Source: Flavobacterium sp. J372
GTDB lineage: Bacteria > Bacteroidota > Bacteroidia > Flavobacteriales > Flavobacteriaceae
Assembly (NCBI RefSeq): GCF_024699965.1
Contig: NZ_JAJOMZ010000004.1
Coordinates: 1,486,001-1,550,000, forward strand
DNA length: 64,000 bases
Reading direction: 5' to 3'
Under the pieces are notes generated by a model. The model saw nothing but the letters and a program-made list of their open reading frames with translations, had not been told where the DNA came from and did not search any database. Shown in pieces: positions 54,501 through 61,716 of the stretch. Position 1 is the stretch's first letter. Every line of letters begins with the position of its first letter. The position numbers and the translations under genes were made by a program.

Positions 54501-55125
54501 AATAATGGAGAACGTGAAGAAAGACCCTAACCTTGAGAAGGTTCCGGTTATTGTCTTCACAGGAAAAAGCCTCTCAATGAAAGAGGAGCTAAAGATTAAG
54601 AAGTATGCAGATTCGATAGTTGTGAAAACAGCCCACTCATACCAGCGCATGCTTGATGAGGTGTCACTATTCCTTCACCTTGTTGAAGAAGAAAAGAAGA
54701 ATGGCAAAGGCGCCAGCAAGCGTACCAGCCAGATGACCAATGTGCTGAACGAGAAAACAGTGCTTATTGTAGATGATGATGTGAGGAATATATTCTCGCT
54801 TACCAAAGCGCTTGAAATTGCCAATATGAAGGTGATAACAGCTATTGACGGAGAAGAAGCATTAAAAATGCTTAAGGAACATCCTGAAACTGATGTTGTG
54901 CTGCTGGATATGATGATGCCTAATATGGATGGTTACGAAACAGCCACACGTATACGTAAGGACTCCAAATTCCGCAATCTGCCTGTAATTGCAGTTACTG
55001 CCAAAGCTATGACCGGGGACCGCGAGAAATGCATTAATGCCGGTGCGAGCGACTATATCACTAAACCTGTAGATGTTGACCAGCTTATGTCGCTGCTGCG
55101 CGTATGGCTTTATGACAAGCAATAA
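51562..55125 (+). CDS. Hybrid sensor kinase: CHASE3-HAMP-GAF-HisKA-HATPase-REC-REC-REC
   Basis: The 1187-residue protein has a membrane helix (~12-32), a CHASE3-like sensor (VRGYLLTGQQMHVDQY), a second helix (~180-200), HAMP (~200-260), GAF (~275-420), a long coiled coil with EELRVQ repeats (~425-515), HisKA with His528 (FLANMSHELRTPLNS), the ATPase (VSNAIKFTAEGSV, GTGLGLSISREL) and three receivers (LLDVQLPMKSG; VILDMGIPDKQ; LLDMMMPNMDG). It should sense an envelope or cytoplasmic signal and pass phosphate through its receivers. The stop at 55125 is 4 bases from the next gene. Confidence 0.95.
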   Translation: MNSHFKKNLLLSTSASVIILIISSAASFLSIRALLNSNDMVGHTNDVIYALNMGNSAMLDTQTAVRGYLLTGQQMHVDQYKTGMARANYYYDQVASLTEDNPTQQQNVRELKRAKQEFYNYVSRRVAAKQMGIAPHADSIARGTMLLDEVRNAKQTLEEQEQKLLQERTSESAKYGNYSTMLIIIAAIIAIIISIIFFLRILKDYNERLKLHLQLQKSEEDTRKRIDAISKIAAQISNGDYDIRVDDTESDALGEVAVSLNNMAGALDSSFKTLSEKEWLQTGIAELNTVMLGEKSIEELTGDIIEHIAEYTGSSAGVLYLKEGNGLVAEAGYSYAIERGRAQMRDGEGLPGQAAASGKITELNAGNETEIKISYALGEIVPKHIIAVPLFTDRVTGVAELGSLTPYTELQKEFLRQASNNIGIAIAAAQSRKRVQELLEETQAQSEELRVQHSELESMNAELETQAEKLQASEEELRVQQEELQQTNEELAERSVLLEEKNLEIQKKSEDLEISTRYKSEFLANMSHELRTPLNSILLLSRLLSENNEDNMTPEQVEFAKVIQSSGNGLLGLIDEILDLSKIEAGKMDLDLTEVSVNDVTEGMKNLFTQVAKEKGITFNIIADNAPMVIKTDKMRLEQILKNLVSNAIKFTAEGSVTLEVKKSSSNDKMVSFAVRDTGIGIPREKQPLIFEAFQQADGSTKRKYGGTGLGLSISRELAKLLKGDIKLYSNPGEGSEFTLTIPVIASNIGMPAENIQEETVLPKAEEKQPEEVKNKYLSPSIPEDVPDDRNEINAGDKTILIVEDDVNFAKSLLDFTRKRGYKGVVTVRGDYALNLAEAYKPVGVLLDVQLPMKSGWEVMEDLKGNIATRHIPVHMMSSHNVKRESLLKGAINFLDKPVAYEMMPEIFTRIEHIINKESQKVLIFEDNPKHAKALAYFLESNNINSEIKSEIEEGVDALKKSEIDCVILDMGIPDKQAYEIMENVKKDPNLEKVPVIVFTGKSLSMKEELKIKKYADSIVVKTAHSYQRMLDEVSLFLHLVEEEKKNGKGASKRTSQMTNVLNEKTVLIVDDDVRNIFSLTKALEIANMKVITAIDGEEALKMLKEHPETDVVLLDMMMPNMDGYETATRIRKDSKFRNLPVIAVTAKAMTGDREKCINAGASDYITKPVDVDQLMSLLRVWLYDKQ

Positions 55126-55129
55126 AACT

Positions 55130-55495
55130 ATGGAAAATAAAAAGATACTGATTATTGATGACGACCCGCGTAACATATTTGCCCTGACAGCAGTTTTAAA
55201 AGCGCGCGGTTTTGAATGCCTGTCGCGTACAGACGCCAGGGAAGCCATAGAATTGCTTAAAACAGACGAGTATGTTGATGCGGTGCTGATAGACATGATG
55301 ATGCCTGAAATGGACGGATATGAAGCCATACCGATTATTAAAGGCATATCAAAACGCAGGTCTACACCGGTAATTTCTGTAACGGCCCAGGCAATGGTGG
55401 GCGACCGCGAAAAATGCCTTGCCGCAGGTGCCGATGGCTATATATCTAAGCCTGTAGACGTAGATAAATTGCTTGAACTGATTAATACGCTGTAA
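55130..55495 (+). CDS. Single-domain response regulator
   Basis: The ATG at 55130 (MENKKILIIDDDPRNIF) gives 121 residues. It is a lone receiver with phospho-acceptor Asp in VLIDMMMPEMDGYE and Lys in DGYISKPVDVDKLL. It is very like the third receiver of the preceding kinase (shared DDDPRNIF/DDDVRNIF, AMVGDREKC/AMTGDREKC, KPVDVD), which suggests duplication. It has no output domain and probably relays phosphate between kinases. Confidence 0.93.
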   Translation: MENKKILIIDDDPRNIFALTAVLKARGFECLSRTDAREAIELLKTDEYVDAVLIDMMMPEMDGYEAIPIIKGISKRRSTPVISVTAQAMVGDREKCLAAGADGYISKPVDVDKLLELINTL

Positions 55496-55499
55496 GATT

Positions 55500-56309
55500 A
55501 TGCTGAGTGACCACCAGATGGAGATGTTTGTAAATGAGGTATATGAGGACTATGGTTACGACTTTGGCGGATACTCTAAAGCCTCGCTCAAGCGCAGGCT
55601 TGACCGTATTTATGACCTAGACGGCTATAGCCATTTCTCCCAGTTCCTGTTGCGTTTAAAAACTGACGAAGAGTATGTAAAGCGCGTGGTGGAAGAAATT
55701 ACGGTAAATGTAACTGAAATGTTTCGTGACCCCCAGTTTTACCGTACGCTGCGCAATGTTGTGCTGCCCGAGCTGGGCACCAAACCTTTCATACGTATAT
55801 GGCATGCCGGCTGCTCAACAGGTGAGGAGGTTTATTCTATGGCAATACTGCTTAAAGAAGCCAACCTGCTGCACAAGTCGCTGCTTTACGCCACAGACCT
55901 TAGCGCACAGGTGCTTGATACAGCGCGTAAAGGTGTTTTCCCGCTAAGGATGATGAAGCAGTACAGCGAGAATTATATGGCATCGGGCGGTAAGCAGGAT
56001 TTTTCAGATTATTATACGGCTAACTACGGCTATGCCAAATTTCCTGATGAGCTTATTGCCAAAATGGTTTTTTCACAGCACAATCTGGTATCAGACCGCT
56101 CTTTTAATGAATTTGACCTCATACTGTGCCGTAATGTGCTTATCTATTTTGATAAGCTTTTACAGGAACGGGTACTTCAGTTGTTTGATGAAAGCCTGTC
56201 GCCATTGGGTTACATTGCCCTTGGCACAAAAGAGACTATGAAGTTTTCGGCCGTACAAGGGCGCTACCAGCAATACAACCGCGAGAAAATATGGAAGAAA
56301 ATGCAGTAA
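55500..56309 (+). CDS. CheR-type protein methyltransferase
   Basis: The 269-residue protein has an N-terminal helical domain (YGYDFGGYSKASLKRRLDR) and an S-adenosylmethionine-binding CheR domain: NVTEMFRDPQFYRTLR, IWHAGCSTGEEVYSMAILL, YATDLSAQVLDTARKG and FDLILCRNVLIYFD. CheR classically methylates glutamates of chemoreceptors. No chemoreceptor, CheA or CheW gene lies nearby, so another target is likely, possibly the coiled coil of the hybrid kinase. It overlaps CheB by 19 bases. Confidence 0.94.
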   Translation: MLSDHQMEMFVNEVYEDYGYDFGGYSKASLKRRLDRIYDLDGYSHFSQFLLRLKTDEEYVKRVVEEITVNVTEMFRDPQFYRTLRNVVLPELGTKPFIRIWHAGCSTGEEVYSMAILLKEANLLHKSLLYATDLSAQVLDTARKGVFPLRMMKQYSENYMASGGKQDFSDYYTANYGYAKFPDELIAKMVFSQHNLVSDRSFNEFDLILCRNVLIYFDKLLQERVLQLFDESLSPLGYIALGTKETMKFSAVQGRYQQYNREKIWKKMQ

Positions 56310-56881
56310 GAAAAGATTGTAAGGTGATGATAATAGGCGGCTCTGCGGGCAGCCTTGAGGTTTTGCTGCAGGTAATACCAAAGCTTATCGATATAAAGCC
56401 ATTTGCCCTTATACTTGTATTGCACCGCAAAAGCAGTGAGGATAATACACTGGAAGAACTGATTGCTTTAAAGACAGCCTTACCCGTAAAGCCGGTTGAA
56501 GATAAAACGGCTTTGATACCGGGAAGTATATACATAGCCCCGGCAGATTATCACCTGCTGTTTGAGAAAGACTGCACTTTTGCGCTCGATATCAGTGAAA
56601 AAATACACTACAGCCGCCCCAGTATTGATGTAGCCTTTGAGTCGGCTGCAGAGGTTTTCGGCAAGACACTGGTAGCCATACTGCTATCAGGCGCCAATGC
56701 TGACGGTACCCGCGGACTCAAAGCTGTTAAAAGCCATGGAGGTATAGCAATTGTGCAGGACCCGGCCACGGCAGAAATGCCCTTTATGCCCCAAAGCGCC
56801 ATTGATGGTGGGGCTGCCGACAGAATTATGGATGTACAGCAAATCACAACATACATACAAAGTATTGCCCTGAAAGTTTAA
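56291..56881 (+). CDS. CheB-type protein methylesterase without receiver
   Basis: The 196-residue protein is only the CheB catalytic domain. The triad is visible as Ser18 (IIGGSAGSLEVL), His45 (LVLHRKSSED) and Asp138 (LLSGANADGTRGL). The usual N-terminal receiver is absent, so activity would have to be controlled in trans, perhaps by the lone receiver protein at 55130. It should reverse CheR methylation. Its start overlaps the CheR gene by 19 bases, so the two are translationally coupled. Confidence 0.94.
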   Translation: MEENAVRKDCKVMIIGGSAGSLEVLLQVIPKLIDIKPFALILVLHRKSSEDNTLEELIALKTALPVKPVEDKTALIPGSIYIAPADYHLLFEKDCTFALDISEKIHYSRPSIDVAFESAAEVFGKTLVAILLSGANADGTRGLKAVKSHGGIAIVQDPATAEMPFMPQSAIDGGAADRIMDVQQITTYIQSIALKV

Positions 56882-56895
56882 AAGCCTTATTTTTG
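56865..56895 (+). promoter_or_regulatory. Candidate promoter of nhaA inside the end of cheB
   Basis: TTG (56865-56867), 20 bases, TATTTTTG (56888-56895) fits the consensus. The -7 ends only 5 bases before the nhaA ATG, so a transcript from it would be leaderless or nearly so. Confidence 0.45.
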
Positions 56896-56900
56896 CTGAT

Positions 56901-58097
56901 ATGGCAAAACTGATCAACCTTAAAATATTCCCGCGTTTTTTCCAGTCATCATCTGCAGGGGGCATATTGCTGCTATTTTGTGTGGCAATATCATTAGCTA
57001 TTGCAAACACAGGCCTGGCTGATGATTTTAATAATTTTTTAAACACACAGCTGGGCTTTGAAAGTGAAAGCATCCACCTGCGATACCCTATTCTACTCTG
57101 GATAAATGACGGCCTTATGGCTATCTTCTTCCTGCTGGTAGGGCTTGAAATTAAGCGTGAAATTGTAGAGGGAGAGCTGTCATCATTGCGCCAGGCTTCT
57201 TTGCCGGTGCTTGCAGCAATTGGCGGAGTTATGGTTCCTGCAGGTATTTATGCCATGTTCAATGCAGGCACACCCACAGGGTCGGGGTGGGGTATACCTA
57301 TGGCTACAGATATTGCTTTTGCGCTGGGCATCCTTTCCCTGTTGGGCAATAAAGTTCCGCCGGGGCTTAAGATATTTCTGGCAGCGCTTGCAATTGTTGA
57401 TGACCTTATGGCTATCCTCGTAATAGCTATATTTTATTCTTCTGAGCTTCATTTAAGCTATCTTGGTTATGCCGGTGCTGTTTTTGCGCTACAGCTTATC
57501 TTTAATAGGATTGGTGTTAAAAATATATTTTGCTATATAATACCGGGAATTTTTATGTGGTATTTTATACACCATTCGGGTATACATGCAACAATAGCTG
57601 GCGTACTTACAGCAATTACACTGCCTACAAATGAAGAAGAGTATGACTCACCGCTTGAAAAGCTGGAACACTTTCTTACACGTCCTGTAAACTTTATAAT
57701 TATGCCTATTTTTGCTATAGCCAATACCAATATCACGTTTGAAGCAGGTATGGTTGAAGGTCTTGCCACAACTATGGGGCTGGGTATAGTATTAGGCCTT
57801 TTCCTGGGTAAGCCCGCGGGTATATTTCTTATGTCATTTATTGCGGTAAAAAGCAGGGTATCACAACTACCTCTGCAAGCCAACTGGTGGCATGTACTCG
57901 GGCTTGGCCTGCTTGGCGGTATAGGCTTTACAATGTCAATTTTTATTGCCCTCCTTTCATTTAGTGACAGTGCACACCAAACAGAAGCTAAATTTGCAGT
58001 TTTAGTAGCCTCATTATTATCGGGTATTGCGGGTTATCTCCTGCTTAAAATGCGTTCAGGCAAGCATATTGTTACAGCGGTGCCTCCGCATGTATAA
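56901..58097 (+). CDS. nhaA: Na+/H+ antiporter NhaA
   Basis: The 398-residue protein is full length with about twelve membrane helices. The ion-binding Asp pair is Asp167-Asp168 in ALAIVDDLMAILV (Asp163/164 of E. coli). Other signatures are FFLLVGLEIKREIVEGEL, PMATDIAFALGILSLLG and GLLGGIGFTMSIFIALL. It exports Na+ in exchange for protons and supports pH and salt tolerance. It ends 3 bases from the stop of the convergent DUF389 gene, with no terminator between. Confidence 0.97.
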   Translation: MAKLINLKIFPRFFQSSSAGGILLLFCVAISLAIANTGLADDFNNFLNTQLGFESESIHLRYPILLWINDGLMAIFFLLVGLEIKREIVEGELSSLRQASLPVLAAIGGVMVPAGIYAMFNAGTPTGSGWGIPMATDIAFALGILSLLGNKVPPGLKIFLAALAIVDDLMAILVIAIFYSSELHLSYLGYAGAVFALQLIFNRIGVKNIFCYIIPGIFMWYFIHHSGIHATIAGVLTAITLPTNEEEYDSPLEKLEHFLTRPVNFIIMPIFAIANTNITFEAGMVEGLATTMGLGIVLGLFLGKPAGIFLMSFIAVKSRVSQLPLQANWWHVLGLGLLGGIGFTMSIFIALLSFSDSAHQTEAKFAVLVASLLSGIAGYLLLKMRSGKHIVTAVPPHV

Positions 58098-58100
58098 CAA

Positions 58101-59408
58101 TTATTCTACCTCATAAACACGGGCGTTCTTTACGTCAAGCCGTTGGTTTAGCCATTTGTTAAGCCTGGTTTTATCTTCGGGGCTAAGCGGCCTTGCAGCA
58201 CGGTACAAAACAGCGGTTACAGGTATGATACTGTCTTTTTGGTTGATCAGGTTTTGTTTTGATACCGTTACGGCTGTAATCTGCGGGAAAATTGCATTAG
58301 CCTCTTTCAGGAGTTTTTTATCATTAAGGCTGCCGGCCAGCTTTTGCTCAAGCTGCATGATTTTTACATCCTTTTCATTAAGCTCATTCTCAGTGCTTTT
58401 TACCTGTTTTAGTATGTCACCTTTAAGCGCATTCAGTCTGTCGGTAGAATCCTGCCGTATAATCAGTTCGGTACCTTTCAGGTATTTGTTTGTATTAAGC
58501 ACAGAGTCCAGTCGCTTTATCTCCGGCTGTGTAAAAAATTTTGACAGGAATGCCAGTTCAAGTGTTTTCTTTTTACGGGTAAATTCTGATTTTTTGTATA
58601 TCACCATATAGCCCTTTGCTGTAAACTCATTTTCAATAAAAATGTCGCTGTTCTTTTTAAATTGTTGTTCGCGGTATAATGAGTAAGCCAGGTAGGCGCT
58701 TGGTACCAGCATGGCAATGATAAGGATAGTGATTGATGTACGCACCCGTTTCTGAACGGTTTTATTCACCAGTTTTTTCGGAGGGTATTGCAGGTATTTT
58801 ATTATGATGAATGTCGCGATGCCTATAAAAACACAATTAATACAGTACAGGTAAAAAGCCCCGAGAAAATAAGTCCACTGGGCCGTAGCAATGCCATAAC
58901 CTGCTGTACACAGCGGCGGCATGAGCGCGGTGGCTATGGCAACACCCGGTATAGGGTTGCCCTTCTCACTTCTTGTAACGGCTATAGCCCCTACAATACC
59001 TCCAAAAAAAGCAATAAGTATGTCATAAATGTTTGGCGATGTACGTGCCAGCAGTTCACTCTGCACATCTTTAAAAGGGCTTGCAGCAAAATAGATTGCA
59101 GACACTGCCAGGCTTACAGCAGTAGCGTTAAGTAAGTTGCGCAGTGACCGTTTCAGCAGGTCAAAGTCGTATATTCCCAAGGCAAAACCGGCGCCCACAA
59201 TAGGACCCATGAGGGGCGATATAAGCATGGCGCCAATAATCACGGCGGTAGAGTTAACGTTTAGCCCGACTGATGCAACCAGGATAGCGCAAGCAAGAAT
59301 CCAGAGGTTGGCACCTTTAAAAGAAATACTTTTCTTTACGCTTTCAAGAGTTTTTTGTTTGTCATCTTCGCCTTCACGAAGATTTAGTATATCATAGAAT
59401 TTCTTCAC
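58101..59408 (-). CDS. DUF389 membrane protein
   Basis: The 435-residue protein matches the DUF389/TIGR00341 family in its first ~230 residues: KGANLWILACAILVASVGLNVNS, VIIGAMLISPLMGPIVGAGFA, NPIPGVAIATALMPPLCTAGYG. About six membrane helices are seen there. The remainder is a long soluble part with a coiled coil (ILKQVKSTENELNEKDVKIMQLEQ). No function is established for the family. It is convergent with nhaA. Confidence 0.92.
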   Translation of the reverse strand: MKKFYDILNLREGEDDKQKTLESVKKSISFKGANLWILACAILVASVGLNVNSTAVIIGAMLISPLMGPIVGAGFALGIYDFDLLKRSLRNLLNATAVSLAVSAIYFAASPFKDVQSELLARTSPNIYDILIAFFGGIVGAIAVTRSEKGNPIPGVAIATALMPPLCTAGYGIATAQWTYFLGAFYLYCINCVFIGIATFIIIKYLQYPPKKLVNKTVQKRVRTSITILIIAMLVPSAYLAYSLYREQQFKKNSDIFIENEFTAKGYMVIYKKSEFTRKKKTLELAFLSKFFTQPEIKRLDSVLNTNKYLKGTELIIRQDSTDRLNALKGDILKQVKSTENELNEKDVKIMQLEQKLAGSLNDKKLLKEANAIFPQITAVTVSKQNLINQKDSIIPVTAVLYRAARPLSPEDKTRLNKWLNQRLDVKNARVYEVE

Positions 59409-59532
59409 AATGTTTGTATTTCGCAGCGGTAAGATAGCAACTTTTACTTACAAAAAATTTTAAACGTGAGTTAAAAACAGCCAAGTCAAAAATCTTTACT
59501 AAAAGTATTTGTCAAATCGGAATTAATTATAA

Positions 59533-59554
59533 ACTTTGTATTTCAAAGTACTTT
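59533..59554. promoter_or_regulatory. Palindromic operator 1 of the winged-helix module
   Basis: ACTTTG-N5-CAAAGT followed at once by ACTTT, so that AAAGTACTTT is a palindrome itself. The same arrangement occurs at 60475-60496 before the second unit. It ends 5 bases before the ATG at 59560 and would block transcription or translation when bound. Confidence 0.7.
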
Positions 59555-59559
59555 CGCTT

Positions 59560-60162
59560 ATGAAACAAGAGCAGGATTACATTCAGGATATAGCCGCCAT
59601 CCGCAATATGATGGAGCGGTCATCAAAATTCCTTTCACTGTCGGGCTGGTCGGGTGTTTTAGCCGGCGTCTATGCATTGATAGGGGCGGGGATAATTTAT
59701 TTTGGACTTGATGTGAAAAGTATCAATTTTTATTCGGAGACCACAACATTATATATTATATCTACAGCATTGGGTGTGCTTATTGCAGCAATTGGTACCG
59801 CAGTCGTTTTTTCGAAGAGAAAGGCTTCAGCAAATAATGCATCCATATGGAATTCGACTGCGAAAAAAATGATTATTTGCATGGCTGTGCCTTTAGTAAC
59901 CGGAGGGCTGTTTATACTTATCCTGCTGTTACATGGGCTTTTGGCCGCAATGCCAACCATATCATTGATATTTTATGGTCTTTCTTTGTACAATGCGGGT
60001 TTATATACATATAAAGAGATTCAGGCCTTGGGGATTATACAGATAGCACTTGGCCTTTTCGCCTTCTATTTTATTGATTACGGGCTCGTTTTCTGGGCAA
60101 TCGGCTTTGGAATTATGCACATCATTTACGGCGCTTATATCCACTTTAAATACGAAAGGTGA
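59560..60162 (+). CDS. Multi-helix membrane protein of unknown function
   Basis: The ATG at 59560 (MKQEQDYIQDIAAIRNMMERS) gives 200 residues. An N-terminal amphipathic part is followed by about six membrane helices (for example GWSGVLAGVYALIGAGIIYF, ALGLFAFYFIDYGLVFWAIG). I know of no established function. It overlaps the winged-helix regulator by 4 bases (GTGA) and lies just behind operator 1, so it is probably regulated by its partner. Confidence 0.82.
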   Translation: MKQEQDYIQDIAAIRNMMERSSKFLSLSGWSGVLAGVYALIGAGIIYFGLDVKSINFYSETTTLYIISTALGVLIAAIGTAVVFSKRKASANNASIWNSTAKKMIICMAVPLVTGGLFILILLLHGLLAAMPTISLIFYGLSLYNAGLYTYKEIQALGIIQIALGLFAFYFIDYGLVFWAIGFGIMHIIYGAYIHFKYER

Positions 60163-60458
60163 AAGTATCTGTAAACGATCTTCATAAAGCATTTGAGAGC
60201 CGCATAAGGCTCGGTATCATGTCAGCTCTGGCTGTTAATGACAGGCTCGATTTTAATGCCCTGAAGGAGCTTCTTGAGGTAACCGATGGTAACCTGGCAA
60301 GCCATACCAAAGCTTTAGAAAAGGAAGGATTTATAGGAGTAGAAAAGACGTTCATTGGGAAAAAGCCAAACACGAAATATTTTATGACGAAAGAAGGAAA
60401 ATCAGCATTTGAGCATCACCTCAAGGTGCTTGAGAGTTTAGTGAAATCACATAAATAA
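60159..60458 (+). CDS. Small winged-helix regulator (HTH_34/ArsR-like)
   Basis: The 99-residue protein is a single winged helix: SRIRLGIMSALAVNDRLDF, ALKELLEVTDGNLASHTKAL (recognition helix) and the wing FIGKKPNTKYFMTKEGKSA. It starts with GTG at 60159, overlapping the stop of the membrane protein gene. With two matching operators in its neighbourhood it is the obvious candidate to bind them. No ligand-binding residues or metal-binding Cys set are seen, so the signal is unknown. Confidence 0.88.
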   Translation: MKVSVNDLHKAFESRIRLGIMSALAVNDRLDFNALKELLEVTDGNLASHTKALEKEGFIGVEKTFIGKKPNTKYFMTKEGKSAFEHHLKVLESLVKSHK

Positions 60459-60474
60459 ATTTTTTTGCACAAAC

Positions 60475-60496
60475 ACTTTGAACTGCAAAGTACTTT
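60475..60496. promoter_or_regulatory. Palindromic operator 2 of the winged-helix module
   Basis: ACTTTG (60475-60480), five bases, CAAAGT (60486-60491), then ACTTT. Same form and half-sites as operator 1, 942 bases away. It lies 24 bases before the ATG at 60521. Confidence 0.7.
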
Positions 60497-60520
60497 TAAT
60501 GTTTAATTTAATAATAGATC

Positions 60521-60853
60521 ATGGAACAAAATCTGAAATTTCAACAAATCAACACTGCATCATTACTAAAATGTATTGTGGTTGGTGCGGCGTTTAACCT
60601 GATACTCATCGGGATATTCTTGTCGGGTGTGCATGACGCCAAATCTGAATGGGGCAAGTACTGGATGGTGCGCCCGCTAATCATCGTGCCGTTTGGCGGT
60701 GCAGTAGGCGGAACAATCTTTTACCTGCTGCATTTTTACAGCAGGCAGTTGGGCTTCCATAAGGCAATTGCAACGGTGCTGGGCGGAATAATCTTTATCA
60801 TCGGGCTTTGGATGAGCTTTGTCCTAGGCCTTGTAGGGACACTTTGGGATTAA
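60521..60853 (+). CDS. Small three-helix membrane protein
   Basis: The 110-residue protein has three predicted membrane helices (CIVVGAAFNLILIGIFLSGV, PLIIVPFGGAVGGTIFYLLH, AIATVLGGIIFIIGLWMSFV). Family unknown to me. It stands behind operator 2 and 9 bases before the DUF2236 gene, so these form the second unit controlled by the winged-helix protein. Confidence 0.75.
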   Translation: MEQNLKFQQINTASLLKCIVVGAAFNLILIGIFLSGVHDAKSEWGKYWMVRPLIIVPFGGAVGGTIFYLLHFYSRQLGFHKAIATVLGGIIFIIGLWMSFVLGLVGTLWD

Positions 60854-60862
60854 AATCAAACT

Positions 60863-61627
60863 ATGGAATACTTCACAAAACAAGATTCAATTGTGCGCCA
60901 GATATGGGGCAAGAGTGATACCATCATGTTCGTTTTTGCAGGTGCCGCTGCCGAGTTTGCCCTTAATAAAGAAGTGGATTGGCTGTATTATACCGGTAAA
61001 TTACCAAGTGACCCTCTTGGCAGGCTTTTTTCGACAGTGGCTTATGCAAGGGCAATTGTCTTTGCAGAAAAGGGTGAAGCCCTGAAAGCAATCGACACTA
61101 TAAAAGGCATACATTCAGCTGTGGAAATTAAGCGTGGTGCCATAATACCAGACAGGGCATACCGCGATGTATTGTTCATGCTTATAGATTATTCTATACG
61201 CGCTTATGAACTTTTGGAAAGAAAGATGACCGATGCTGAAAAACGTGAGGCATTTGATGTTTTTTATCGTGTAGGCAGCAGGATGGGCATACGCGGACTG
61301 CCGGAAACGCTTGAAGGTTTTGAAATCATGCGTGAAAGGCAGATGGCCGCCAACATGGTGTATAGCCAGTTTACCGCCGACCTCTTCAGGCAATACCGTA
61401 AACATCTCGGAATAATACGGTACCGCCTGCTACTTGAGGCCCAAATACTTGTTGCGCCAAAAAAAGTGCTGGTGATGCTTGGTATGTGGCGATGGTCATT
61501 GCTGGCACCGGTTGTTTGCGTCTACAAGATTTTCAGGCTAATGAAGCTTGACTGGCTGCTGAAAGAACTGATACTGCCAAAGCAATACAAAAGCGAAATA
61601 AAGTCGCTTGATGTTCGTATGGGATAA
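60863..61627 (+). CDS. Oxygenase MpaB-like (DUF2236) protein
   Basis: The 254-residue protein resembles the DUF2236 (MpaB/latex-clearing protein) family: IMFVFAGAAAEFALNKEVDW, DPLGRLFSTVAYARAIVF, a KGIHSAVEIKRG motif, and MTDAEKREAFDVFYRVGSRMGI. The family includes haem-containing oxygenases that cleave polyprenes. Here the substrate is unknown and I cannot confirm the haem ligand. A hydrophobic segment near residue 210 may attach it to the membrane. It is in the same unit as the small membrane protein. Confidence 0.72.
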   Translation: MEYFTKQDSIVRQIWGKSDTIMFVFAGAAAEFALNKEVDWLYYTGKLPSDPLGRLFSTVAYARAIVFAEKGEALKAIDTIKGIHSAVEIKRGAIIPDRAYRDVLFMLIDYSIRAYELLERKMTDAEKREAFDVFYRVGSRMGIRGLPETLEGFEIMRERQMAANMVYSQFTADLFRQYRKHLGIIRYRLLLEAQILVAPKKVLVMLGMWRWSLLAPVVCVYKIFRLMKLDWLLKELILPKQYKSEIKSLDVRMG

Positions 61628-61716
61628 TTTTAAGAAATGCCGCATACTATTTAACCTAACCTTACCACTTGTGCTTTGATTGCCACCGTAATTTTAAATT
61701 ATAAAAATCTGAAATT

